Part shown: positions 1 to 9,467 of the stretch, in pieces | Layout: each line of letters starts with the position of its first letter | How positions within the stretch are numbered: the stretch's first letter is position 1 | DNA from: Azonexus sp. | GTDB lineage: Bacteria > Pseudomonadota > Gammaproteobacteria > Burkholderiales > Rhodocyclaceae | DNA length: 64,000 bases | Direction: 5' to 3' | Assembly (NCBI GenBank): GCA_030696345.1 | Contig: JAUYSK010000018.1 | Span: 1 to 64,000, forward strand | Program-made: the position numbers and the translations under genes | Notes under the pieces: generated by a model | What the model saw: the letters and a program-made list of their open reading frames with translations, nothing else | Told to the model about the DNA's origin: nothing | Databases searched by the model: none

Positions 1-75
1 GTCTCCACCCTGCTGACGCTGGTGGTGATCCCGGTTCTTTATTTCTCTGCATTCCGGAAGGAACATCACTCATGA
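1..75 (+). CDS. C-terminus of RND-family efflux transporter permease (truncated by window start)
   Basis: Frame 1 reads VSTLLTLVVIPVLYFSAFRKEHHS*, typical of the RND permease C-terminus. Confidence 0.6.
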   Translation, partial: VSTLLTLVVIPVLYFSAFRKEHHS

Positions 76-296
76 CCATCGAACGCATCATCCGCATCAT
101 GGCGGGCTTTTTTGTCCTGCTTTCCCTCGCCCTCGGCTACAACGGCAGCCCCATCTTCGTTTCAGAGTGGTTTCTCGCCTTCACCGCTTTCGTCGGGCTA
201 AACCTGCTGCAGAGTGGCTTCACCGGCTTTTGTCCGCCGGAAAAACTGCTCAGCAAAATGGGCTTCAAGCGCGGCAACGGTTCCTGCGGGGTCTGA
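72..296 (+). CDS. DUF2892/YgaP-like small inner membrane protein
   Basis: 74 aa, MTIERIIRIMAGFFVLLSLALGY...GFTGFCPPEKLLSKMGF, typical DUF2892 pattern; overlaps the upstream stop. Confidence 0.75.
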   Translation: MTIERIIRIMAGFFVLLSLALGYNGSPIFVSEWFLAFTAFVGLNLLQSGFTGFCPPEKLLSKMGFKRGNGSCGV

Positions 297-527
297 GCGA
301 CGCCCGCGTGTGGCGTACCCGGTCCGGCAATCGGGACGAGAAGCCGATAGACAGGCTTGACCGGGTGAATGCCTGCTAAAGATTGGTACGAGACGCTCAG
401 GTTTCGGCGCTATTCGGTAAGTCGGTGCCCATAGCTACCTGATGCCGTTTTCATCAGAAATGACGGGTTACTGAACATCAAGCTGCCTGTCACCTGATCC
501 AGACGTTGGGCAGCAGTTCGGCCATTT

Positions 528-878
528 CTATACGCCTTTTGGATTGGAACCATATTCGTTCTCGCCATCTTGGCTACTGAGGCAAAACATCACCAGATTG
601 ACGATTGGGAACAAAATCCACCAGCCGCTGCGCCCAATGTCATGCATGCGGCGAACGCCAACAGCGATGCTGGGAGTCAGTACGGCGAGGTTATAGATGG
701 AACTCCCAGCTTTGATGAGCGCATCATTCAGGCCAAGTAGGGCGCCTATGAAGGCAATCGCAAAGGCAAGCACAAAAGCGATCAGGCAATTGATCAGGAA
801 AAACATCCAGTATTCCGTGCGGCTGGCCCGTCCCTGAAAGACGGCATATTTGCGCATGACTTCAACGTACCAGTTCAT
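528..878 (-). CDS. DUF805 domain membrane protein
   Basis: MNWYVEVMRKYAVFQGRASRTEYWMFFLIN...VGVRRMHDIGRSGWWIL is the DUF805 signature. Confidence 0.85.
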   Translation of the reverse strand: MNWYVEVMRKYAVFQGRASRTEYWMFFLINCLIAFVLAFAIAFIGALLGLNDALIKAGSSIYNLAVLTPSIAVGVRRMHDIGRSGWWILFPIVNLVMFCLSSQDGENEYGSNPKGV

Positions 879-1013
879 CTTATTTACCCCCCTTGATCAT
901 GGGTGTTATCGCATGTGCCAAGTTGGCACATGTCGCCGCGTATGACATGATGCATGTTTTTTTATGCGCATGGCAACTGCTGTGTGGGCCGTTGCGCTCA
1001 GTGAGAGGGTTTC

Positions 1014-1937
1014 ATGGAAGCAATTCAATCGCTCATATCGAACGTCGAGAAGGTCATTGTTGGCAAGCGTTCGGTCATCGAGCTTGCAGTCGTCTCGCTG
1101 CTTTGTCGTGGTCATGTCCTGTTGGAAGACGTTCCCGGTACTGGCAAGACAATGTTGGCACGGGCGCTTTCCCGCTCCGTCAATGTCGAGATGAAGCGTT
1201 TGCAATGCACGCCGGACCTGCTTCCGTCCGATATCACCGGTGTACCGATCTACAACCAGAAGACATCGGATTTCGAGTTTCGTCCCGGCCCGGTGTTTAC
1301 GCATATTCTGCTTGCCGATGAGATCAACCGGGCAACCCCGCGCGCCCAGTCGGCGCTGCTCGAGTGCATGGAAGAGTTCCGGGTCACTGTTGATGGAATC
1401 AGCTACGACTTGCCCAAGGTTTTCATGGTGCTGGCCACCCAGAATCCGATCGACATGGCCGGCACGCACCCGCTGCCCGAGGCGCAGCTTGATCGCTTTT
1501 TCGTGCGCCTGCATGTCGGTTATCCGAGCCTGGAAGAGGAAGTGCGCATCCTGGCAGCCCAGGCTCAGGCCCATCCGATCGATTCCCTCGCGCCGGTGAT
1601 TGGCGACGCGGAAGTGCTCGCCGCCCGCGAGGCGGTCAAGGCGGTTTACATCAATGCCGATGTGGCGCGTTACATGGCGCAGATTACTGCTGCAACGCGC
1701 ACTCATGGCGATCTGCGGCTGGGTGTCAGCCCGCGCGGCACGCTGGCGCTGGCTAGAGGTTCGCAGGGCATGGCCTTCCTGCGCGGCAAAGGCTTTGTGA
1801 CGCCGGATATCGTCAAAATGATGGCCGGCGCCATTCTCGAACACCGGCTGATCGTTCGGCCGCAGGCGGCTGCAGCGGGGCGCACGGCCAGAGAAATTCT
1901 CAACCAGATTCTTGGCGAACTTCCGCCGCCGGTCTAG
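1014..1937 (+). CDS. MoxR family AAA ATPase
   Basis: Walker A (EDVPGTGKTMLARAL), LLADEINRATPRAQSALLE, ATQNPIDMAGTHPLPEAQLDRF. Confidence 0.95.
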   Translation: MEAIQSLISNVEKVIVGKRSVIELAVVSLLCRGHVLLEDVPGTGKTMLARALSRSVNVEMKRLQCTPDLLPSDITGVPIYNQKTSDFEFRPGPVFTHILLADEINRATPRAQSALLECMEEFRVTVDGISYDLPKVFMVLATQNPIDMAGTHPLPEAQLDRFFVRLHVGYPSLEEEVRILAAQAQAHPIDSLAPVIGDAEVLAAREAVKAVYINADVARYMAQITAATRTHGDLRLGVSPRGTLALARGSQGMAFLRGKGFVTPDIVKMMAGAILEHRLIVRPQAAAAGRTAREILNQILGELPPPV

Positions 1938-1940
1938 GCC

Positions 1941-3227
1941 ATGAATCCAGGCGCTCTTTCAAGCTGGTTTTTGGCGCACCGCAAGGTTTTCATCTTGCTG
2001 GGTCTGACTTTGGTCGCCTATTTTGCGGCGATCAACCGCAATCAGGCATTCCTCTGGGTCATCCCGGCCTTGCTAAGCGCGACATTGATTACTGGTTTCA
2101 CCTGGCCGCGCTGGCTGGTTCAGAAGTTGTCGGTCAGCCGCAGCGGACCAAGTCGCGCTGAAGAAGGTGAGACGATTCAGTTCAGGGTCGTGCTGGAAAA
2201 TCACGGCTGGCTGCCCCGATTCATGGTCGAGGTAGTCGATCATCTGCCATTCGTCGGGCTGGCCGATACATCCATCGGTTCAGGCCAGAAAACACTGGGC
2301 ATGCTGACCTACCTGCCGGCCAGAAAACGCCAGGAATTCGATGTGCCGGTTGTGTGCGAGAAGCGCGGCTATTACCGGCTTGGCCCGGTCGGGCTGGCGT
2401 CCAGCTTCCCGCTTGGCCTGACCGAAGCGAAAGTGTCGCGCAACGAGGGTATCCAGAACCTGACGATTTATCCCGATGTTTTTCCAATCCTGTCGCTGCC
2501 CCTGCATGGCGCGCCCAGTCAGATCCATCGGGGCGGCTATCTACTTCCTGAAGGAGCCGGTGCAGCCGAGTTCTCAGGGCTGCGCGAGTATCGTCGCGGC
2601 GACAATCCGCGTCATGTGCATTGGCCGACCACGGCGCGCCTGAACGAGTTGATGGTGCGCGAGTATGAGCCGCTGGCCTCCGCCTGCCTCTACATCGCGC
2701 TGGATCAGGCAGCCGAATCGAACATCGGCCCGGGCAAGGAATCGGCCTTTGAATACGCCGTCCGCATCGCGGCATCAATGGCACGCTCGGCCTGCACGCA
2801 GAATATCCGTACCCGGATTGCCGGCGAAGGCCGGCGCTCCCTGCGCGGTCTCGGCGGCTCCGGGGATGGCCATTTTCAGGGCATTCTCGACGAACTTGCG
2901 GTTATTGCTTGTGACGGTGCGGTGCCTTACGCACAACTGCTCAACGATATTGGCCCCCAGTGCGCACGCGGGGAGACGGTAGTGGTTTTCCTGTCAGAAC
3001 ACGATTCGCGTCAGTCAGCTACCTTGCAGGCTCTGGCCACGCTCTGTGCCCGACAGGTGCACCTTTTTGCCATCGTTTTCGATCAGCGAAGTTTTGTCCC
3101 GGCTGGTGGCTCGATGTCCGGCCATTACAGCGATCCGCTCAAGACAAGCGGTGCGCTCATGGAACTGGGTGCGTACTGCCTGACTGTTCGCCAAGGTGAT
3201 GATCTGGTCCGGGCGTTCAATTCATGA
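1941..3227 (+). CDS. DUF58 domain-containing protein
   Basis: Follows MoxR; EFSGLREYRRGDNPRHVHWPTTAR is the DUF58 motif. Confidence 0.9.
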   Translation: MNPGALSSWFLAHRKVFILLGLTLVAYFAAINRNQAFLWVIPALLSATLITGFTWPRWLVQKLSVSRSGPSRAEEGETIQFRVVLENHGWLPRFMVEVVDHLPFVGLADTSIGSGQKTLGMLTYLPARKRQEFDVPVVCEKRGYYRLGPVGLASSFPLGLTEAKVSRNEGIQNLTIYPDVFPILSLPLHGAPSQIHRGGYLLPEGAGAAEFSGLREYRRGDNPRHVHWPTTARLNELMVREYEPLASACLYIALDQAAESNIGPGKESAFEYAVRIAASMARSACTQNIRTRIAGEGRRSLRGLGGSGDGHFQGILDELAVIACDGAVPYAQLLNDIGPQCARGETVVVFLSEHDSRQSATLQALATLCARQVHLFAIVFDQRSFVPAGGSMSGHYSDPLKTSGALMELGAYCLTVRQGDDLVRAFNS

Positions 3228-4588
3228 ACGTACCGTTGACTTATTTTCCAGCTTACCTCGGTCTTTTTGCCTCACTGGTCCTGGCCCTGGTTTGCAATAC
3301 CTTTCTGGATATCGAATACGGCAGCTTCGGTTTCGAGGTGGCATTCTGGATGATCGTGTTCGGCTGGACACTGCTCGTCGGCTGGCGCCAGCACGGGGAG
3401 AGCGACGAAAGCGCCAAGCAGAAACAGAAAATCGTGCTGTTGCTTGCCTTTGTCCTGACGCTGCTTATTTTCATCCCAAAATGGGGCTTCCCGCGAGCGG
3501 GCATCTACATGCTGGCAGCGCTGCAGGCGGCGCAAAACTGCGTGACGACGAGCCGTCGCCAGCTGCATCTCGGGCTGCTCGTCTCGGCCGTTATGGTGAT
3601 TTTTGCCGCATCCCATTTTCGTGCCGACTGGACGATGCTCTTTTATCTGATTCCTTACATCGTTGCTGTCGTCTTCACGCTGGTGTCGGAGCAAATCAGT
3701 CGTCGCGCCATGAGTGTCCGCGAATCCAGTCTTGGTCATACGGGGGCTGCCGGGCAGGGCATGGCGATAGCTGCGGCAACCGCCATCATTCTCGGGCTTG
3801 GCGGCCTGTTATATCTGGCTACGCCGCAGGTCACCTGGCCCTACCTTGAGTGGCGCTATGGGCAAAAGACGGATATGGGCTTTGTTGGCGATCCCAAAAA
3901 AAGTGATCAGCCTGCTCAAGGCTCTTCGGCCGGCGGGGATGGTGAGAGCAGTTCAGCCCAAGGCGATGGCTCTGGGCAAGAGGCGTCCGGCGCGCCCGGC
4001 AGCGGCTGGCCGACACCCGGTCAAATGCGGGAAGCAGCCAGGCGTCCCGGCATGCCGGGCTGGCAGTCGTCCAGCATCATGCAAATGGCCGATCTGGACG
4101 AAGCCATCAGTGAAGTGCTGGCGCCCATTGCTCAGGCAATTGAGGACCTCTGGAACAATCTCAAGGCGTGGCTAAAGGAGCATCGAAGCGCTGTGCTGGC
4201 GACACTTTTCTCGTTGATCGCGTTACTGCTCCTGGTGGCGGTTGCACTATTACTCAAGGAAGTGAGGGCAGGAACTTGGCTACGCACGCGCCTCGATTAC
4301 TGGCAACTCGTCAAACTCGGCCGCCATGGCGAAGGCAGCGCTGGCGCAATGCAGTATTACCGGGCGATGGAGCGCCTGTTTGTCGTTTGCAACACCCCGC
4401 GCCCAGCCACGGCCAATACGCGTGAGTTTTTAGGTGAAGCGACGCGCTACCGGGACGAAATTCGCCAGGAAGCAACGGAACTGACCCTTCTGTTTGAGCA
4501 ATCACGATACGGACCCTTTCCGTCCGACAGGCGCCAACTTGAACAAATGCGCGAGCTCTATCGCCGGTTGTTCCAAAGCTTGGGATGA
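3224..4588 (+). CDS. Membrane protein with DUF4129-like C-terminus (transglutaminase-associated family)
   Basis: Third gene of MoxR-DUF58 operon, 4-bp overlap, N-terminal TM helices, C-terminal YYRAMERLF...YRRLF. Confidence 0.65.
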   Translation: MNVPLTYFPAYLGLFASLVLALVCNTFLDIEYGSFGFEVAFWMIVFGWTLLVGWRQHGESDESAKQKQKIVLLLAFVLTLLIFIPKWGFPRAGIYMLAALQAAQNCVTTSRRQLHLGLLVSAVMVIFAASHFRADWTMLFYLIPYIVAVVFTLVSEQISRRAMSVRESSLGHTGAAGQGMAIAAATAIILGLGGLLYLATPQVTWPYLEWRYGQKTDMGFVGDPKKSDQPAQGSSAGGDGESSSAQGDGSGQEASGAPGSGWPTPGQMREAARRPGMPGWQSSSIMQMADLDEAISEVLAPIAQAIEDLWNNLKAWLKEHRSAVLATLFSLIALLLLVAVALLLKEVRAGTWLRTRLDYWQLVKLGRHGEGSAGAMQYYRAMERLFVVCNTPRPATANTREFLGEATRYRDEIRQEATELTLLFEQSRYGPFPSDRRQLEQMRELYRRLFQSLG

Positions 4589-5042
4589 CGGAGATGGAGC
4601 TGCAACGATTGCACCGGCGCTCGTGACAACTTCGGTTCAGTAGAAACACGAATACTTCAACGGAGCGATTGTTCGAAATTTTGTGTTTTCCAGTCGGATG
4701 GTTCGTCATGTATGGTTGCTCAAATCAATATGGCGTCGAAAGGCAAAACCAAACTAGTGACCGGAGTTATCGGTCGCTAAAGGTCTGCTTACCGATACTT
4801 TAGCTGCCGCTCGAGTTGGCCGATTCTCGCCGGCCACGATGACCGCACCTTGCCGGATGCTGAAGTAGAACTTTTCGGCGTCTACGACCGCAACCGCATT
4901 ACTGCATTGCTGCAGTTGAGTCACTTGGCCGTAAATCCCTGCAGAGGATTGAATTCGAATAGCCGCCCCTGGTCCTCCAGCCAGCAACGCCAGTCAAAGC
5001 GTGCTGGGCTAGAATTCAGGCTTCCATATTGAGGAGCACGGC

Positions 5043-5909
5043 ATGAAGATCGGTTTCATTGGCCTCGGCATCATGGGGCGCCCGATGGCGCTCAATCTCA
5101 TCAAGGGTGGCCACTCGGTAACCGTCTGGGCGCGCCGCACCGAATCGATGCAACCCTTGCTCAAGGCTGGCGCTTTAGCCGCTGCCAGTCCGGCCGATGC
5201 GGCGCGGGGCAGCGAGCTGGTGATTTCGATGGTAGCTGATGCGCCGGATGTCGCCGAGGTCATGCGTGGCGTGGCGGCGGGGGCGGCACCGGGTTTGGTC
5301 GCGGTCGACATGAGTACCATTGCGCCAGCGGCGGCACGGCGGATTGGCGAGGATCTGGCGGCTGCGGGCGTTGATTTTCTCGATGCCCCGGTTTCCGGCG
5401 GCGAAGTCGGGGCGATTGCTGGCACGCTTTCAATCATGGTCGGTGGTTCCGAGGCGGCTTTTGCCAGGGCCAAACCGGCTTTCGAGTGCATGGGCAAGAA
5501 TGTTGTGCATGTTGGTGCCGCCGGTGCCGGGCAGGTTACCAAGGCAGCCAATCAGATTGTCACCGGCATGGGTGTGTTGGCGGTCGCAGAGGCCTACGCT
5601 TTTGCCGCCAAAAACGGGGTTGACCGCAGCAAGGTGCGCGAGGCCTTGATGGGTGGCTTCGCCTACTCGAAAATTCTCGAAAACCATGGCCAGCGCATGC
5701 TTGACCGCAATTTCAAGCCGGGTTTCAAGAGCTGGATGCACGAGAAGGATTTGAACATCGTAATGCAGACGGCGCACGAACTCGGGCTCTGTCTGCCGGG
5801 TTCAGCGGCGACGGCGCAGATGTTCAATGCCATGGTCGGTTCCGGGTTGGGCGAGGAAGATTCCATCGCCGTGCTCAAATTGCTCGAACGGCTGTCGGGG
5901 CAGGAATGA
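5043..5909 (+). CDS. NAD(P)-dependent beta-hydroxyacid dehydrogenase (3-hydroxyisobutyrate dehydrogenase / tartronate semialdehyde reductase family)
   Basis: MKIGFIGLGIMGRPMALNL; DAPVSGGEVGA; AANQIVTGM. Confidence 0.9.
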   Translation: MKIGFIGLGIMGRPMALNLIKGGHSVTVWARRTESMQPLLKAGALAAASPADAARGSELVISMVADAPDVAEVMRGVAAGAAPGLVAVDMSTIAPAAARRIGEDLAAAGVDFLDAPVSGGEVGAIAGTLSIMVGGSEAAFARAKPAFECMGKNVVHVGAAGAGQVTKAANQIVTGMGVLAVAEAYAFAAKNGVDRSKVREALMGGFAYSKILENHGQRMLDRNFKPGFKSWMHEKDLNIVMQTAHELGLCLPGSAATAQMFNAMVGSGLGEEDSIAVLKLLERLSGQE

Positions 5910-6760
5910 AGGTTGGGTTCATCGGGCTGGGCGTCATGGGGCGCCCGATGGCTGGGCACATTCAGCGCGCCGGCCATGAACTGTTCGTCTGGGCTCGTCG
6001 TCCGGCCAGCGCCGATGGCCTGGCGGCGACGTTTTGTGCCACGCCGGCTGAGTTGGGTCGGCAGTGCGAGGTGGTGTTTACGGTCATTACCTCAAGCGAT
6101 GACGTCAAGCACGTGGCGCTTGGCGAGAATGGCTTGATCGAAGGCATGGCGCCGGGTTCGGTGCTGGTCGATTGCTCGACCATTGCCCCGGAGGCTGCCC
6201 GAAACATTGCGGCCAGGCTTGGTGAAAAAGGCATTGCCATGCTCGACGCCCCGGTTTCCGGCGGGGCGCAGGGCGCTATCGACGCCACGCTGGCGATCAT
6301 GGCCGGTGGCGAGGCGGCCGTGCTCGAGCGAGTCCGGCCGCTGCTCGATTGCCTGGGCAAGCGTGTCGTCCATGTCGGCCCGAATGGTGCCGGGCAGGTC
6401 GCCAAAGCCTGTAACCAGATGATCATGGTCGCGGCGATTCAGGCGGTTGCCGAGGCGATGCGCCTGGCTGCCGCTTCCGGGGTCGATTGTGCCAGGGTGA
6501 AACAGGCGCTGGCTGGTGGTTCAGCGGCTTCCCGCGTGCTTGATGTGATGGGCGAGCGCATGGTCAGGCGCGATTTTTCGGCCGGCATCGAAGCCCGGCT
6601 GCATCACAAGGATTATGGTCTGGTGCTGGAGGCTGCCCGAAAATGCGGCGTTGCCATGCCCCTGACTGCCGTCGTCGCCCAGCAACTGAATGCCTTGATG
6701 GCGCAGGGCTGGGGGCGGGATGATACGGCGTCGTTGTTGCGCGTGCTTGAGGGTCAATGA
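5906..6760 (+). CDS. NAD(P)-dependent beta-hydroxyacid dehydrogenase, paralog of preceding gene
   Basis: MKVGFIGLGVMGRPMAGHI; DAPVSGGAQGA; overlaps previous gene by 4 bp. Confidence 0.9.
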   Translation: MKVGFIGLGVMGRPMAGHIQRAGHELFVWARRPASADGLAATFCATPAELGRQCEVVFTVITSSDDVKHVALGENGLIEGMAPGSVLVDCSTIAPEAARNIAARLGEKGIAMLDAPVSGGAQGAIDATLAIMAGGEAAVLERVRPLLDCLGKRVVHVGPNGAGQVAKACNQMIMVAAIQAVAEAMRLAAASGVDCARVKQALAGGSAASRVLDVMGERMVRRDFSAGIEARLHHKDYGLVLEAARKCGVAMPLTAVVAQQLNALMAQGWGRDDTASLLRVLEGQ

Positions 6761-7494
6761 CTCAGATCGCGCAACTCTCCGAAGCGGAGATCGAGGAACA
6801 TTTCCACATTGTCGGCACGCGGCCGGTCGCCTTCATGCTGGCGGGGTTTGCACGCGAGGGGCATCAGTTTTCGGTGCAGTTTGGCGGCGAACAATTCATT
6901 ACGACGCTGCTTGCCGCCATGCCGGAGAAAGGCCAGCTGATCCTCGATTGCAGTGGCAGCCCGGAGATCAACTCCCGCTTTCAGGCCAGCCAGCGGAATG
7001 TCTTCATTGGTCGTCCACACGGCATCCACGTGCAATTCACCACCGGCCCGGCCACCGAGATGCTCTACGGTGGCGCCCAGGCGTTCTCGGTGGCGTTGCC
7101 GAAGTATCTGGTGCGGCTGCAACGGCGCGAATTCTTCCGGATCGAGACACCACGTGCCAAGCCCTTGCAGTTTTTCGGCAGGCTGCCGGATGGGGATTTG
7201 TTGAACCTGCCGGCACACGACATTTCGGTGGATGGCATCGGGCTGGCCGGGGCAAGTTTGACCGAAGGCATCTCGAACGGGCTGGTCCTGCCGAATTGTC
7301 ATTTCTCGCTGCCGGAAGACGAGACTGACTTTTTCTTCAGCGCCACGGTTTGTCATCTCACCGAGCAGCCAAGTCGCTCTGCCCTGCGCCAGTGGCGGAT
7401 TGGGCTGCGCTTCAATGACCTGCCGAGCGCTGCCCAAAATCGCCTCCAGCGCTATATCGATAGGATCGAACGTGAACGCCACGAACTTACCTGA
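6757..7494 (+). CDS. ycgR: PilZ-domain flagellar brake protein YcgR-like
   Basis: RLQRREFFRIETPRAKPLQF followed by DISVDGIGLAG (PilZ motifs). Confidence 0.8.
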   Translation: MTQIAQLSEAEIEEHFHIVGTRPVAFMLAGFAREGHQFSVQFGGEQFITTLLAAMPEKGQLILDCSGSPEINSRFQASQRNVFIGRPHGIHVQFTTGPATEMLYGGAQAFSVALPKYLVRLQRREFFRIETPRAKPLQFFGRLPDGDLLNLPAHDISVDGIGLAGASLTEGISNGLVLPNCHFSLPEDETDFFFSATVCHLTEQPSRSALRQWRIGLRFNDLPSAAQNRLQRYIDRIERERHELT

Positions 7495-7509
7495 AGGCGG
7501 GAAAATGAA

Positions 7510-7863
7510 ATGACCCGGAACAGCCAGAAAATCCGTTTTCTCCGGCGGCATATTCCCGAGTTTGAGTGCGTGCCGGGTTGCCACGATTGTTGCGGCCCGA
7601 TTACCGCTTCGAGCGAAGAGATGGCCCGTTTGCCCGAGAAAAGCGAGGCGGAGCGATCAGCGGCGCTGGTCGCCCTGAATTGCCCAAACCTGGGCGAAAA
7701 CGGCTGCCAGGCCTATGCCGAGCGGCCACTGATTTGCCGACTGTTCGGCACCAGTCCGAAGCTGGTTTGCCCGAACGGGAAACGTCCTGAAGTGATGATT
7801 GATCCCCGGATCGAGCAGCAGATTTATCGCTATTTTGCTGAAAACCGGCATGTGCTGCTTTGA
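7510..7863 (+). CDS. YkgJ family cysteine cluster protein
   Basis: CVPGCHDCCGPI...CQAYAERPLICRLFG cysteine cluster. Confidence 0.85.
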   Translation: MTRNSQKIRFLRRHIPEFECVPGCHDCCGPITASSEEMARLPEKSEAERSAALVALNCPNLGENGCQAYAERPLICRLFGTSPKLVCPNGKRPEVMIDPRIEQQIYRYFAENRHVLL

Positions 7864-7887
7864 TCGGCACTACGACTTCGGCTGAAG

Positions 7888-8841
7888 TCAGGGGCACTCG
7901 TCGCAGCGCACTATCTCGACGGTGACGTGCACGATTTCCTCATGAATCGCAAGGGCCTGGCGGATGTCTGGCGGGCTGAGTTCAGCATCGTGGGTCAGTA
8001 CGCTCAAGGCGCAGGCGTAGGCACCCGTGCCAACACGCCAGACGTGGAGATCGGTCAGTTGTGTCTGGCCCGCCGCCGGCAGTTGGGCGATGACTTCGCG
8101 AATTTCTTCGACCACCGGGTGATCCATCTCGCGGTCGAGCAGGACGCGGCCGGTTTGGAGAATCAGGTTTTTCGCCCATAGCCCGACCAGTACGGCACCG
8201 ACCAGACCGGTCGCCGGGTCCAGCCAGTCCCAGCCGTAGAACCAGCCACCGGCGAGGGCGGCAATGGCGAGTACCGAGGTCAGCGCGTCGGTAATGACGT
8301 GGATGTAGGCCGATTTCAGATTGAGGTCGTCGTGATGGTGATGATCGTGGCCGGGCGCATGGTCGTGATGGTGATGATCGTGGGCCTGCCCGAGAATCAG
8401 TGCGCAGATCAGGTTGACTGCGAGGCCGAGCGTGGCGACGGCCATTGCTTCCGGGTAATGGATGGTTTGCGGCGACCACAGGCGTTCCAGCGAACCGAAG
8501 ACCATCATGCCGGCGACGCCGAGCAGGAAGATGGCGCTGGTGTAGCCGGCCAGTATTTCGATTTTCCAGGTGCCGAAAGCGAAGCTCGGGTCGCTGGCGT
8601 ATTTGCGCGCGGCGCCGTAGGCGAAGGCAGAGAGGCCGATGGCCAGGGCGTGCGAGCTCATGTGCCAGCCGTCGGCCAGCACCGCCATCGAGTTGAACCA
8701 CCAGCCGGCGACGATCTCGAGCAGCATGGTGGCGATGGTGATCCACATGACGAGGCGGGTGCCTCGTTCGGCCGCAGCATTGCCGGCGGCGAAGCGGTGG
8801 GCATGGGTCCAGCGGGAAATGTCGTGCTGGCCGTTGCTCAT
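7888..8841 (-). CDS. dmeF: CDF family Co(II)/Ni(II) efflux transporter DmeF
   Basis: Cation diffusion facilitator with His-rich cytoplasmic loop HDHHHHDHAPGHDHHHHDD. Confidence 0.85.
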   Translation of the reverse strand: MSNGQHDISRWTHAHRFAAGNAAAERGTRLVMWITIATMLLEIVAGWWFNSMAVLADGWHMSSHALAIGLSAFAYGAARKYASDPSFAFGTWKIEILAGYTSAIFLLGVAGMMVFGSLERLWSPQTIHYPEAMAVATLGLAVNLICALILGQAHDHHHHDHAPGHDHHHHDDLNLKSAYIHVITDALTSVLAIAALAGGWFYGWDWLDPATGLVGAVLVGLWAKNLILQTGRVLLDREMDHPVVEEIREVIAQLPAAGQTQLTDLHVWRVGTGAYACALSVLTHDAELSPPDIRQALAIHEEIVHVTVEIVRCDECP

Positions 8842-9467
8842 TGCTGGCCGTAACTGGCGAATTTTTCCTGCACGGCGGCCATCTCGTCGGCCGAGAGCAG
8901 AACGGGTTCGCCGAGCTGGCAGGCGCGCCAGTATTGCTCACAGAGTTCTTCCAGTTCGATGGCCAGGGCCAGCGCTTCGTCGAGGTCGCGCCCGGTGACG
9001 AGCAGGCCGTGGTTGGCGAGCAGGCAGCCCGTGCGCTCCTGCATGGCGGTCAATGCTGCGGTGGACAGCCCTTCCGAGCCAAAAATAGCGTAGTCGGCGC
9101 AGCGGATGGTATCGCCGCCAAAACGGGCAATCATGTAATGGAAAGGTGGAATGTCGCGGCGCAGGCAGGCCAGGCTGACGGCGAATGGCGAGTGGGCATG
9201 GAGCACGGCACCAACCTCCGACCGGCTGGCGTAAAGGTCGCGGTGGAAACGCCATTCCGAGGAGGGCTTGCGCTTGCCCTGATGTGTGCCGTCGAGCGCC
9301 ATTAGCGGGATGTCGTCGCTGCCGAGTTGGCCGTAAGGCATGCCGGTGGGCGTGATGTAGAAGCCCTCGCCATGACGCACGCTGACATTGCCGGCGGTGC
9401 CGCGATTCAGCCCGGCCGGTTGCATGGCCTGGGCAGTGGCAATCAGTTGCGCGCGTTGGTCAGCCAT
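8838..9467 (-). CDS. Class II aldolase (candidate 5-methylthioribulose-1-phosphate/5-deoxyribulose-1-phosphate aldolase, Ald2-like)
   Basis: MADQRAQLIATAQAMQPAGLNRGTAGNVSVR...GVGAVLHAHSPFAV-like class II aldolase motifs; 8-nt overlap with mtnA; annotated start trimmed from longer ORF. Confidence 0.8.
   Translation of the reverse strand: MADQRAQLIATAQAMQPAGLNRGTAGNVSVRHGEGFYITPTGMPYGQLGSDDIPLMALDGTHQGKRKPSSEWRFHRDLYASRSEVGAVLHAHSPFAVSLACLRRDIPPFHYMIARFGGDTIRCADYAIFGSEGLSTAALTAMQERTGCLLANHGLLVTGRDLDEALALAIELEELCEQYWRACQLGEPVLLSADEMAAVQEKFASYGQQ

Noticed and set aside
906-1844. Long antisense ORF over moxR
   Set aside because: Shadow ORF caused by high GC3; no domain-like sequence, while the sense strand encodes a clear MoxR ATPase.
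1014-1937. MoxR ATPase as NorQ partner for norCB
   Set aside because: It is 24 kb away and in an operon with DUF58/DUF4129, not with a NorD-like VWA gene.
4754-4987. 77-aa minus-strand ORF in the spacer before 5043
   Set aside because: No motif, no convincing ribosome-binding site; insufficient support.
8337-8395. Repeated gtgatggtgatgatcgtgg tract as a DNA tandem repeat
   Set aside because: It is the codon pattern of the His-rich loop of DmeF (minus strand), explained by protein function.
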